Of a DNA stretch of 64,000 nt, positions 36,220-43,498 are shown piece after piece. How positions within the stretch are numbered: position 1 is the first letter of the stretch; each line of letters starts with the position of its first letter. The notes beneath the pieces were generated by a model, which made no database searches, was not told the origin of the DNA, and worked only from the letters and a program-made list of their open reading frames with translations. The stretch spans positions 62,001 to 126,000 of the forward strand of contig JAABQD010000001.1 in NCBI GenBank assembly GCA_011391635.1, written 5' to 3'. This DNA comes from Sulfurimonas sp. (GTDB taxonomy: Bacteria > Campylobacterota > Campylobacteria > Campylobacterales > Sulfurimonadaceae). A program made the translations under genes and the position numbers.

Positions 36220-36400
36220 AATATAAGTTCCTTTATTATCTTTACAATTTCAGTATTTTACTGTAATTGTAAGGTAAAGTAAATTTATATGGCAATTTGC
36301 AATAAATAAATTTAGTTGCGATTGATTAAATCAGATTCAACTGTAAGTTGAATTGATTAAACTACTAAAATTAAAATATTTTTATGTTTAGTTAGTGAGT
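36220..36400. promoter_or_regulatory. Control region of the restriction-modification operon
   Basis: 181 bases upstream of the methyltransferase with no gene. ATTCAACT and AGTTGAAT form a perfect 8-bp inverted repeat with a 3-base spacer at 36335-36353, and TTTACTGTAA-type repeats lie at 36256-36283. These are candidate operator sites. No controller protein of the usual C family is visible in the element. Confidence 0.4.
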
Positions 36401-36898
36401 TTAAAAATACTTGACTAATTCACCTATAGCTATTAAATTGTTTATATTACTAATTGATAAAGCTTTTGTATCTGAGTAACAGATAGCACTTCGGTATCTT
36501 CTAACAACAGTATTAACTATTTCATACAGTCCATAACTACCATTTTGCCTATCTGTGTAAATACAAATTGAAGTATCAAAGCTCTTAATATATTTTTTAA
36601 ATTTAGTTGGGAATATTGGCTTCAATTGGTTTAGTTGGCTATTCTTTTGTTTCTCACATTTCAATGCTTCTGCAAATATAACTACCTTTTGCTTCGTGCT
36701 TCTATTAGAAATATACTTAAATATTTTTTCAAAATACTCCACTGAAAAATTAATGAATACAATGTCAAAAGTATCGCTATTGTAAAGATTTTGACCGTTA
36801 TTGTAATCTTCACAATATTCAATGCTATGCTCCTTCATGCTGAGAAGCTCTGATAAGTCGTGTAGCTCTTTATTTTTGTCAATAAATAAAATTTTCAT
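36401..36898 (-). CDS. Receiver-domain-like protein lacking the phosphoacceptor Asp
   Basis: A 165-residue protein. The first 85 residues fit a response-regulator receiver: ILFIDKN with the acidic pocket, an alternating strand-helix pattern, and DIVFINF where the phosphorylated Asp would be; it is Asn here. The KQKVVIFAEALK stretch fits strand 4. The remaining 80 residues have no recognisable output domain. It may be a pseudo-receiver that regulates without phosphorylation. It precedes the recombinase gene on the same strand by coordinates and lies downstream of it in transcription by 15 bases. Confidence 0.55.
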   Translation of the reverse strand: MKILFIDKNKELHDLSELLSMKEHSIEYCEDYNNGQNLYNSDTFDIVFINFSVEYFEKIFKYISNRSTKQKVVIFAEALKCEKQKNSQLNQLKPIFPTKFKKYIKSFDTSICIYTDRQNGSYGLYEIVNTVVRRYRSAICYSDTKALSISNINNLIAIGELVKYF

Positions 36899-36913
36899 TA
36901 ATATTTTCTCCCT

Positions 36914-37828
36914 TTATAAATAGTTATATACAATATCTAATCGGCTATGTCCCATCTCTAAGCTTGTTTGTCCTTTCGCCTCATCATCTGCATATTCATT
37001 ATTTTTAAGCTCTTCTATTCGCTCTTGTGCAAAGTTGTAGCGTAATCCATGCGTTCCGTTCCATCTTTGGTTTGTCTGTTCTACTGCTTCTTTTAAAGCC
37101 TCTCTATACTCGCCATAATTTGCCTTGTAGCTCATTTTTTTCGCTTCTGTTGCCCTTTGTATAGTTTTAGTATTTAAAGGTTTCGTAGTGTATTGTATGC
37201 CTCCTTTGCTTCCTGATACTGTAATAGTATTATCTTTGTTAATCGTCCATTTATTGCTGTTTATCGCATCATCTGAACGCAATCCAGCTTCATGTTGGAG
37301 CGTTGCAGATATAGACATGATTGTATTTTTCATTATCTCTATAATGCTTTTTGGGTCTAAATAGGCACGATTAACATGTATCTTGGATAAGTTGTAATCT
37401 TGTTTTATTTCTGTTTTTATTTTCTTAATATCGTTTCGAGTAAGCAATCCGATATTATCTTTTTGAAGATTATCAACTATTTTATTCATCGTTGATATGT
37501 TCGTATTGGCGGTTGAGCCTTTCCAGTTTCCATTCTCTAATTTCGATATTATGAAACCTTTGGCACTTTGAGCATTAATGTTTTGAGAGAGTTTACCTGA
37601 GCAATTTTCTTTAATATAATTTATGTATTGTGTTGTTGTACTTCTCATATTTTGCACCTCTTTGATGCTGTGAGCTTTATCACTTACTTTGTGACCGTTT
37701 TCGCCTTTTATTTTGCTGTTTACTCTTGCTTCTCGTTTGCTTTCTCCAATGCCGTTGGCGTTAGACATCACACGATTTATTATACTGTTACCACTTGCAC
37801 GCATAGCATTAAACATTTTCAACACCAT
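36914..37828 (-). CDS. Tyrosine recombinase (first of two in the element)
   Basis: A 304-residue protein with a complete tyrosine-recombinase catalytic set: Arg in EAGLRSDDA (about 193), Lys in SGSKGGIQY (about 216), His-x-x-Arg in GTHGLRYNFA (about 263), His in MGHSRLDIV (about 294) and the Tyr at the end (VYNYL). The N-terminal 60 residues are basic and disordered; residues 63-150 form the SAM-like core-binding domain. It overlaps the upstream gene by 20 bases. Because a second recombinase adjoins attR, this one may act on a plasmid dimer site or an inversion site. Confidence 0.82.
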   Translation of the reverse strand: MVLKMFNAMRASGNSIINRVMSNANGIGESKREARVNSKIKGENGHKVSDKAHSIKEVQNMRSTTTQYINYIKENCSGKLSQNINAQSAKGFIISKLENGNWKGSTANTNISTMNKIVDNLQKDNIGLLTRNDIKKIKTEIKQDYNLSKIHVNRAYLDPKSIIEIMKNTIMSISATLQHEAGLRSDDAINSNKWTINKDNTITVSGSKGGIQYTTKPLNTKTIQRATEAKKMSYKANYGEYREALKEAVEQTNQRWNGTHGLRYNFAQERIEELKNNEYADDEAKGQTSLEMGHSRLDIVYNYL

Positions 37829-38213
37829 GCAAAGCGTTTCTAAGTGTTTCAGAAGATATGATAATACTTAGCTTATCTTTCGCATATATAGCGATTTTAC
37901 GATAGCTATAACCCCTTTTTCTAAGTAATAAGAATTCATCTAAATAGTCTTTGTAAGCTTGTTTATTATTCTGATTGCGTCTAATCTGCTTTGTAACTTT
38001 TTGCTCTCTTGTATCTTCTATATTTAAATATTCAGTAAATATTTTTAGTGACTTGTTGGGTCTATTATTTTGTGGTGTTGCATATCTATAAGATAATAAT
38101 AAAAGCTTGTTAAGCTCTATTTGTATCTCTTCTAAATTATTGCATAGCTCTATATTTTCATTTAAAAGCTTTACACCTGCACGCACTTTTGTTTCTAATT
38201 CTTCGACTCTCAT
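37809..38213 (-). CDS. Coiled-coil protein with C-terminal HTH, element-encoded
   Basis: A 134-residue basic protein. Residues 1-45 are heptad-like (LETKVRAGVKLLNENIELCNNLEEIQIELNKLL). The C-terminus (LLRKRGYSYRKIAIYAKDKLSIIISSETLRNAL) is a helix-turn-helix of the kind found in small plasmid mobilisation and partition proteins. It lies right beside a 36-bp palindrome that could be its operator. The recombinase gene overlaps its end. Function unknown. Confidence 0.65.
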   Translation of the reverse strand: MRVEELETKVRAGVKLLNENIELCNNLEEIQIELNKLLLLSYRYATPQNNRPNKSLKIFTEYLNIEDTREQKVTKQIRRNQNNKQAYKDYLDEFLLLRKRGYSYRKIAIYAKDKLSIIISSETLRNALHGVENV

Positions 38214-38238
38214 TTTTATTTTCTCCGTTAAAGTTTAT

Positions 38239-38274
38239 CTTTTATAAGTCAGAACTAGTTCTGACTTATAAAAG
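38239..38274. repeat. Perfect 36-bp palindrome upstream of the HTH gene
   Basis: The two 18-base arms centre on ACTAGT; the left arm reads CTTTTATAAGTCAGAACT and the right arm is its exact complement. It lies 25 bases before the start of the minus-strand HTH gene. An operator for a dimeric repressor or a recombination or nicking site are the plausible readings. Confidence 0.8.
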
Positions 38275-38934
38275 GCAGTCATAAATTTAATCTAAAAGAT
38301 AACGCAGTAATGGATGCTTACAAAAACGGTTTACTCATTTTTGTAACAAGCTAAAAAACAGCAAGTAAACTACTATAAAATTTTTAGCTCGTTGCACCTG
38401 TTGTTAAGACAGATTGATTTTGAAAAAATCATAAACAAAAAAAATAACGGTGCAAGGATGTAAGAAAAAGGTGTCGGACATGGTCAGAGCTTTTTCTTAT
38501 TTGACTAAAAAAATATAATAAATAGCTTGTAAAAATTGTTTGTATTGGAAGTATTTTGCACCGTTCGTTTTTTCAAACTTTAAAAGTTATGTAAAGTAAT
38601 ATTAGCAAAGCTACAAATCTGCGACATATCAGATTATTTTTAAAAATATTATGGATATTTTGAATATTAGACATATATTGTTTGGCAAATTATTTGTTAT
38701 ATAAATGACAAACATATCAAAAAATAAAAATGCATACTGCTTTTAAGTCCGTTTTCTGGGATGCGAAGCGTTAAGAAGCGATTAGCTTCTTGACGCAAGT
38801 TTACTTGTCAATTTTTTAAATAAAAAGAATTTAAGAATTCTTTAAAATAAATGTGATTAATTTTAAAAAATATGAAATAATTCATATATGTACATAAAAC
38901 ATACATGCAAAATTTTTAAAGGAGGTTATTACAC
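38275..38934. other. Gene-free control region of the element, candidate origin
   Basis: 660 bases without a supported gene. AACGGTGCAA (38446-38455) recurs inverted as TTGCACCGTT (38556-38565), with a related TTGCACC near 38391. Between them lies a long imperfect hairpin with AAGAAAAAG and CTTTTTCTT arms (about 38461-38500). A further hairpin with GCGT-TAAGAAGC arms and a GATTA loop is at 38768-38796, followed by a CAAGTTTACTTG hairpin and a T-run. Placed between divergent genes and next to the helicase, this is the best candidate for a replication origin or a small regulatory RNA. Confidence 0.5.
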
Positions 38935-39099
38935 ATGGTAATAAAAAATCAAACAAAGATAGTTTTAATTACAGAAATGGAATTAAAGAGACAAGCAATG
39001 CAAACAGCATTTAGCAACAACACAACGCTTTCAAGCGTCATTAGAAACTTTTTAAATCGCTATATATTAGATACAAAAGAATCTAATAAAAAGGCGTAG
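38935..39099 (+). CDS. Small ribbon-helix-helix-like DNA-binding protein
   Basis: A 54-residue basic protein too short for a length-filtered gene search. GGAGGT lies 8 bases before the ATG, the best ribosome binding site of the element. The sequence starts with a strand-like TKIVLITEME, then a helix (LKRQAMQTAF) and a second helix after a turn (NTTLSSVIRNFLNRYI), the layout of ribbon-helix-helix repressors (copy control or mobilisation proteins). It ends 10 bases before the helicase gene, which it may regulate. Confidence 0.7.
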   Translation: MVIKNQTKIVLITEMELKRQAMQTAFSNNTTLSSVIRNFLNRYILDTKESNKKA

Positions 39100-39109
39100 G
39101 ACTGTTCTC

Positions 39110-40597
39110 ATGTACAGTCTAATTGAGCAAGAAAATAATATCAAATATATTATCAACACAAACGAAACAATATTGTATATCTGTGATATTGATGAAATGA
39201 AAATTGAAAGTATAGTACGAGAAAAATGGGGTAGTATGAAGATGCGTGTATTGTTCACAAAAAAAGATTCAGAGTCAACTACAAAACAAGAAACATTAGA
39301 TGAGATAATTAAAAATCGAAATGATTTTATACATAAATGTGAAATAATTTCATCTACTCTGCAAACAAGTGGTCTATTCAGAAGAACATATAATAATTTA
39401 GAGCGTCAATATTTTAATCAGTTTTTAGGGAGTAAAGTTTTTTTAGAGTGTTCTGAAAATCAAAAATATAATAATGATGAATCAATTATAGAACTACTTG
39501 AAACAGAAGCACCAACTATACATAAGCTCTTAAAAAACCTCTTCCATAATGAGAAAGATGAAGTGATTGAAAATTTTTTAGCGTGGTTAAAAGTAGTATC
39601 ATTTAAAGACAAAAATCAAGACATCATCTGGAATTTTTTTGGCACGAATGAAGAGGAGCAGGGTCAAGGTGCTGGCAAAGGTGTATTAATTACATTGTTA
39701 AATAAAATCTTCTCTGGTCTTGTATCCTCTGTATCTAATACAACTTATCAAAACAATTTCAATTCAAATCTTATGAATAAAAAAGTTATCGTATTTGATG
39801 AAGTAGATTATAAATATTTAAAATATGAAAATATCAAAGATATAACAGGTAATCCAGTTTTTAGAGTAGAATTTAAGGGTCGTGAGCCTCTTGAAGCCAA
39901 GAATGTTTCAAGTTGGCTGATGTTTTCAAATATGCACACATTGCACAATAAAATCACATCTGACGATAGGAGAACTTTTTTAATAAGACCAAATCCAAAA
40001 AACGGAAGTCTTAAAGCGATAATCAATAAAGACTATGACGGAGATTTTAACTATTTCAATTATTTACTACAAGATGAGATAGAAAATTTTATAAATATAA
40101 TCGCTGTTGCAAATGACAAAGTTAAGTCGCCGTTGGAAATGACAACACAAGCACATAGAGATTATTTTAAACAATCAAAGCAGGTTTCTGTCTTAGATAT
40201 TAACGAGCTTCACAAAATCCTTGTGAGTCCTAATTTTCAAGAGAAAATATTTGCAATATTTCAAGAGATTGTAAACATAGAACCATCGTACAAAAAAGAT
40301 GTACTGCTTATCAAAAGAGCCATTAATAATCAGTTCATGAATAGAAGAGTGTTTACGATAATTTTCGATATTTTGAAAGATAATGAATATATTAATTCAA
40401 ATGTAAAATTAAACAAGCTCTGGGAGCTGTTTAAAGAAAATATCTCTAAATTTGACTATGTTTTTATAAACAATATTAAAATAAACGAAACGAAGAAATG
40501 GTCGGTATTTAGGGATAAAACTATGATATATCATAAAGATAAAAGTAATAAAATTTTAACTTCTGTGTGGCGTGAGATGTTTTGTGAAGAAATTTAA
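39110..40597 (+). CDS. SF3/DUF5906-type replicative helicase (NrS-1 polymerase helicase-like)
   Basis: A 495-residue protein. The ATPase core has Walker A EQGQGAGKGVLI (about residue 183), Walker B KKVIVFDEVD (about 225), and sensor/motif C SSWLMFSNMH (about 263), with DDRRTFLIRPN as the arginine-finger region. This order matches the superfamily 3 helicase part of primase-polymerases such as that of the vent phage NrS-1. No primase-polymerase domain with its Asp motifs is visible in the N-terminal 130 residues, so it seems to be helicase only. It would replicate or amplify the excised element. Confidence 0.8.
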   Translation: MYSLIEQENNIKYIINTNETILYICDIDEMKIESIVREKWGSMKMRVLFTKKDSESTTKQETLDEIIKNRNDFIHKCEIISSTLQTSGLFRRTYNNLERQYFNQFLGSKVFLECSENQKYNNDESIIELLETEAPTIHKLLKNLFHNEKDEVIENFLAWLKVVSFKDKNQDIIWNFFGTNEEEQGQGAGKGVLITLLNKIFSGLVSSVSNTTYQNNFNSNLMNKKVIVFDEVDYKYLKYENIKDITGNPVFRVEFKGREPLEAKNVSSWLMFSNMHTLHNKITSDDRRTFLIRPNPKNGSLKAIINKDYDGDFNYFNYLLQDEIENFINIIAVANDKVKSPLEMTTQAHRDYFKQSKQVSVLDINELHKILVSPNFQEKIFAIFQEIVNIEPSYKKDVLLIKRAINNQFMNRRVFTIIFDILKDNEYINSNVKLNKLWELFKENISKFDYVFINNIKINETKKWSVFRDKTMIYHKDKSNKILTSVWREMFCEEI

Positions 40598-40780
40598 AAC
40601 AAGCCCCCTTGTATTAAATAATTACCCCCGTTATAAAAAAACAAGCCCCCTTATGTGGGGTTTTTACCTACCTATTTAGGTAAACAACCTCCATTATACA
40701 TTAGATAATTACACATTATAGGGGGTTTAGAGAGTATCACCCTCAAAATTACTAATATAGAATGATTTATATATTACCAA
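40598..40780 (+). terminator. Terminator and repeats between helicase and integrase
   Basis: An AAGCCCC hairpin pairing with GGGGTTT (40643-40663) and followed by a T-run is a good intrinsic terminator for the helicase gene. The motif AAACAAGCCCCCTT appears twice (about 40597 and 40638). An ACCTA/TAGGT hairpin follows. The integrase gene is convergent, so this region may end both transcripts. Confidence 0.6.
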
Positions 40781-41878
40781 TTAATCTTTTCTAATATAAT
40801 CCCAATATCTCATATATGCATCTTCGACATCTTCATATGTAAAAGATAAGTAATGCTTAATTACTCCTCTCTGTTTGTGATTTAAGCAAGTATCAGCCAG
40901 CACACTATCAATTTTTAAATCTCTTATCATAATAGTCAATAGAAGACTTCTTAAATCGTGCGGAGATATTCTTTTACCGTTAAAAGTTTCTATGTTAGCT
41001 AATTTTAATAGTCTTTGGAATAGCATATCAACTGAACCTTTTTTAAGTGTAGGAAAGATTAATCCACTTTTGATAGTCTTCAGATATGGAATTATTTCAT
41101 CTGGTATTGGAAATCTATAATCTTCTTTTGTTTTAGTAATAGTTTTCGGAGCGATAAAAATTTTTTTATTTATATAGCAGTCTTCTATTTTTAGTTGTCT
41201 TAACTCACCATGTCTATGTGCTGTCATTACGACAAGCATTAAAAAACTTTTAAACTCTTCTTTCTGATTCTTTGCAAGTGCTTCATATTGATAAATTGCT
41301 TTGTAAAGTTTTTTTACAATATCAATATTTTTCTCATCGGTTCTGAGTTCTAATCTCTCTTTAATTGGCATTTTGTATGTTTCGATAGAGTCTATAATAT
41401 TGGTGTGAATGTTACCTTTTTTAATTTCCTCGGTAAAGATTGGTCTTACAATTCTTTTGAATTGATTTTTTGTAGAATTCTCAACATGTGCCATTTCAAC
41501 ATCGTAAAGCTTTCTCAAATCTTCATATATAATCTTAGATAGTCTTTTGTGTCCTATCGTTTTTCTAATGTATCTATTATAAAAATAATCATAACTTTCA
41601 ACTGTTCTTGGTTTCCAGCTTCTATTTTTTAAATTAACCGCCTTTCTATCGTCGTAAAGGTCATTAAGTGTATCTTTTGTTGATATGAAAGGGTCTTTCC
41701 CTTTTGAGATTTCTAACTTTATTTCTTGTAGTTTTTCAAAAGCTTGTTTCTCTGTTTTACATCCAAATAGCTTAGTGAAATTTTTCTCTGGATACCTCTT
41801 GCTCAAATATTTAAATTGAACATAAATATTCTTAGAGCCATCGTTCATAGTTTTAGTTTTAATTCCTGCATAAGCCAT
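40781..41878 (-). CDS. Tyrosine integrase next to the right end
   Basis: A 365-residue phage-type integrase. Catalytic residues: Arg in AHRHGELRQL (about 221), Lys in TKTKEDYR (about 248), His-x-x-Arg in ISPHDLRSLL (about 309), His in CLNHKQRG (about 336) and Tyr in KHYLSF (about 347). The N-terminal arm-binding domain (residues 1-60) and core-binding domain (about 75-170) are present. It lies 158 bases from attR, the standard place for the element's own integrase, reading inward from that end. Confidence 0.92.
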   Translation of the reverse strand: MAYAGIKTKTMNDGSKNIYVQFKYLSKRYPEKNFTKLFGCKTEKQAFEKLQEIKLEISKGKDPFISTKDTLNDLYDDRKAVNLKNRSWKPRTVESYDYFYNRYIRKTIGHKRLSKIIYEDLRKLYDVEMAHVENSTKNQFKRIVRPIFTEEIKKGNIHTNIIDSIETYKMPIKERLELRTDEKNIDIVKKLYKAIYQYEALAKNQKEEFKSFLMLVVMTAHRHGELRQLKIEDCYINKKIFIAPKTITKTKEDYRFPIPDEIIPYLKTIKSGLIFPTLKKGSVDMLFQRLLKLANIETFNGKRISPHDLRSLLLTIMIRDLKIDSVLADTCLNHKQRGVIKHYLSFTYEDVEDAYMRYWDYIRKD

Positions 41879-42035
41879 AATATACTCCTTCTGCAGGAAT
41901 TATATACTTATGTACCTTTCTATGTACTTTACAATGCAATAAAATGGTTTAAATGGGTTCAAAAAATTTTTACAAATAGGCTTAAAAGCCAGTAAATAGC
42001 GGTCTCAATCCACAATATAGGTAAACACAGAAAAT

Positions 42036-42063
42036 ATCAAAGCCCATTGCCCCACATATGCAT
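42036..42063. repeat. Right attachment site (attR)
   Basis: Direct repeat of 33504-33531 with two mismatches. It contains the last codons and the stop of the gene at 42037. The two mismatches fall in the third positions of Gly codons of MHMWGNGL, so both repeats code for the same peptide. Confidence 0.85.
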
Positions 42064-42486
42064 CTTTTTCGCCATAACTAAATCATAATTTTCCAAAATA
42101 TCTATCTGATTTGCGGCACGAAACTCATTTTGTTCTAGTATCTGTTTTATCTCTTCTATATTCATCAAACCTTTTTTTTCCATAATAATCACATTTGCTG
42201 TATTAGCTAATGTCGTGTATGCAGTTTTGAGGAGCAGTGATTTGTTTTGATGGGAGAGAAATATATCTTGCAGAATAACCATATCATGTTCACGTGGAAG
42301 AGCGTAGAACGGTTTACTGAAATCTAAATTTTCTTCGTTGTAGAGTGCGGTATTGAGCTTGCCGTCCACTTGTGTTAGGAGCAGTTCAAGTGCTTGACTT
42401 ATTTCATCTCGCATCGTTGTCACTTGAAGATAGCGATTGCCAGGGAGCGGTTTAAAAAGCTGTAAAAATTGTGTTAAATCTGCCAC
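42037..42486 (-). CDS. Conserved-looking hypothetical protein, former neighbour of mnmD
   Basis: A 149-residue mostly helical cytoplasmic protein with no recognised domain. The segments PFYALPREHDMVILQDIFL and TANVIIMEKKGLMNIEEIKQILEQ look well folded. Before the element integrated, its 3' end must have overlapped the mnmD start by about 20 bases in another frame, because the end of this gene is rebuilt at both att sites. With the next two genes it forms the run luxS, 42500, 42037 on the minus strand. Confidence 0.7.
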   Translation of the reverse strand: MADLTQFLQLFKPLPGNRYLQVTTMRDEISQALELLLTQVDGKLNTALYNEENLDFSKPFYALPREHDMVILQDIFLSHQNKSLLLKTAYTTLANTANVIIMEKKGLMNIEEIKQILEQNEFRAANQIDILENYDLVMAKKMHMWGNGL

Positions 42487-42499
42487 AAATCCCTGCTTT

Positions 42500-42802
42500 T
42501 TAATACGCCAAATCGTGAAGTTCTTTAAAAAGGTACGCTTCTACAATATCTTCTATGCTTCTTTGTGTGTGAGCCACCAACACCATAAGTCCTAACTCCA
42601 TAAAAGGCCAAACATGTTCATTGTCACTTATGACAACTACGGCATCACTAAACTTTTCAAAACCTCGTTGTTCATTTGAATGGTGTACTTCGACTAGTTG
42701 CCCATTTTCTATCAAGAGTTGCGTCCAGATTTTCACATCTTCTATCTTTACGAGTGATGCTTCTTGTGCATCATCACTATCCATTGGAAGTAAAATATAC
42801 AT
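42500..42802 (-). CDS. Small hypothetical protein between luxS and 42037
   Basis: A 100-residue acidic protein with alternating strands and helices (YILLPMD, VKIWTQLLIENGQLVEVHHS, FSDAVVVISDNEHVWPFMELGLMVLVAH), similar in outline to NifX/NafY-type nitrogenase cofactor-binding folds, but this is only a pattern. It starts 3 bases after the luxS stop and ends 14 bases before the next gene, so the three are an operon. Function unknown. Confidence 0.68.
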   Translation of the reverse strand: MYILLPMDSDDAQEASLVKIEDVKIWTQLLIENGQLVEVHHSNEQRGFEKFSDAVVVISDNEHVWPFMELGLMVLVAHTQRSIEDIVEAYLFKELHDLAY

Positions 42803-42804
42803 GG

Positions 42805-43308
42805 TTATTTGACCCTTGAGAGGTCAAGTTTAAGAGCTTCATTGTCCATGATATCAATGTCTCTACGAAGTACCGTACTTGCTATTGCTTTTGCATCTTC
42901 AAGAGAGTGCATTGTGTATGTTCCGCATTGGTAAATATTGAGTTCAGGGATATCCTTTTGCTCTTTTACATTCAAAATATCTTTCATTGAGGCTTCCCAA
43001 GCATCGGCAACCACTTCTTCAGAAGGAGTACCAATCACACTCATATAAAAGCCTGTACGACAGCCCATAGGAGAAATATCTATAATCTCTGTTGTTTTAG
43101 AGTTGAGATGATCTCGCATAAACCCTGCAAAAAGGTGTTCCAAAGTATGAATCCCTTCTGAAGATAAAATCTCCTGATTTGGCTTCACAAATCTCAAATC
43201 AAAAACGGTAATATCATCGCCTTTTGGAGTTTTCATCCCCTTAGCACGACGCACTGCTGGAGCTGGCATGATTGTATGATCAACAGTAAAAGAGTCTAAG
43301 AGTGGCAT
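42805..43308 (-). CDS. luxS: S-ribosylhomocysteine lyase LuxS
   Basis: A 167-residue metalloenzyme that splits S-ribosylhomocysteine to homocysteine and DPD, the AI-2 precursor. The metal ligands are in [10 protein letters not shown] (His54 and His58 pattern) and the catalytic Cys in [10 protein letters not shown] (about residue 84); the third ligand Cys is in IYQCGTY (about 128). The ATG overlaps a copy of the iterated word (CCACATGCC on the minus strand), so part of the word encodes the start. Its promoter must lie beyond the por terminator, with a TAAAAT-like box about 33 bases upstream. Confidence 0.96.
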   Translation of the reverse strand: MPLLDSFTVDHTIMPAPAVRRAKGMKTPKGDDITVFDLRFVKPNQEILSSEGIHTLEHLFAGFMRDHLNSKTTEIIDISPMGCRTGFYMSVIGTPSEEVVADAWEASMKDILNVKEQKDIPELNIYQCGTYTMHSLEDAKAIASTVLRRDIDIMDNEALKLDLSRVK

Positions 43309-43384
43309 GTGGAAGTTCCTTTTGATTAATTAGAGTAATTTTATCGTTTTTTGATTTATTTTTATTGAAGTGGAAAAAGTAAAA

Positions 43385-43406
43385 AAAATCTAAAAAGTTT
43401 TAGATT
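43385..43406. terminator. Second hairpin between porB and luxS
   Basis: AAATCTAAAA and TTTTAGATTT form a perfect 10-bp A/T-rich stem with a 2-base loop, 24 bases beyond the stronger hairpin at 43435. It may add to termination of the por operon. Confidence 0.5.
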
Positions 43407-43429
43407 TAGTAAAGATTGTGCCTGAGGAG

Positions 43430-43454
43430 CAAAAAGGCTAGACTCATAGTCTGC
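43430..43454 (-). terminator. Intrinsic terminator of the por operon
   Basis: On the minus strand GGCAGACT and AGTCTAGCC form a stem with loop ATG and one unpaired base, followed by TTTTT. It lies 45 bases past the porB stop and just before the luxS promoter region. Confidence 0.7.
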
Positions 43455-43498
43455 CGTTTGCTCATCTGGTGCAAGATTTGCTGAAGATAAAGCTTTGA

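Larger units (their letters stand above)
33504..42063. mobile_element. 8.5-kb integrative element with R-M system and SF3 helicase
   Basis: Bounded by 28-bp direct repeats. From left to right: excisionase-like HTH protein, restriction endonuclease, C5 methyltransferase, pseudo-receiver protein, a tyrosine recombinase, an HTH protein, a palindrome-rich gap, a ribbon-helix-helix-like protein, an SF3 helicase, and a second tyrosine recombinase next to the right repeat. The sequence is visibly more AT-rich than the flanks and has no copy of the iterated host word. No capsid, tail or conjugation genes are seen, so it looks like an integrative plasmid or phage satellite. Confidence 0.85.

Noticed and set aside
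33504..42063. tRNA gene as integration target
   Set aside because: No cloverleaf or T-loop sequence at either att repeat; the target is a protein-gene overlap instead.
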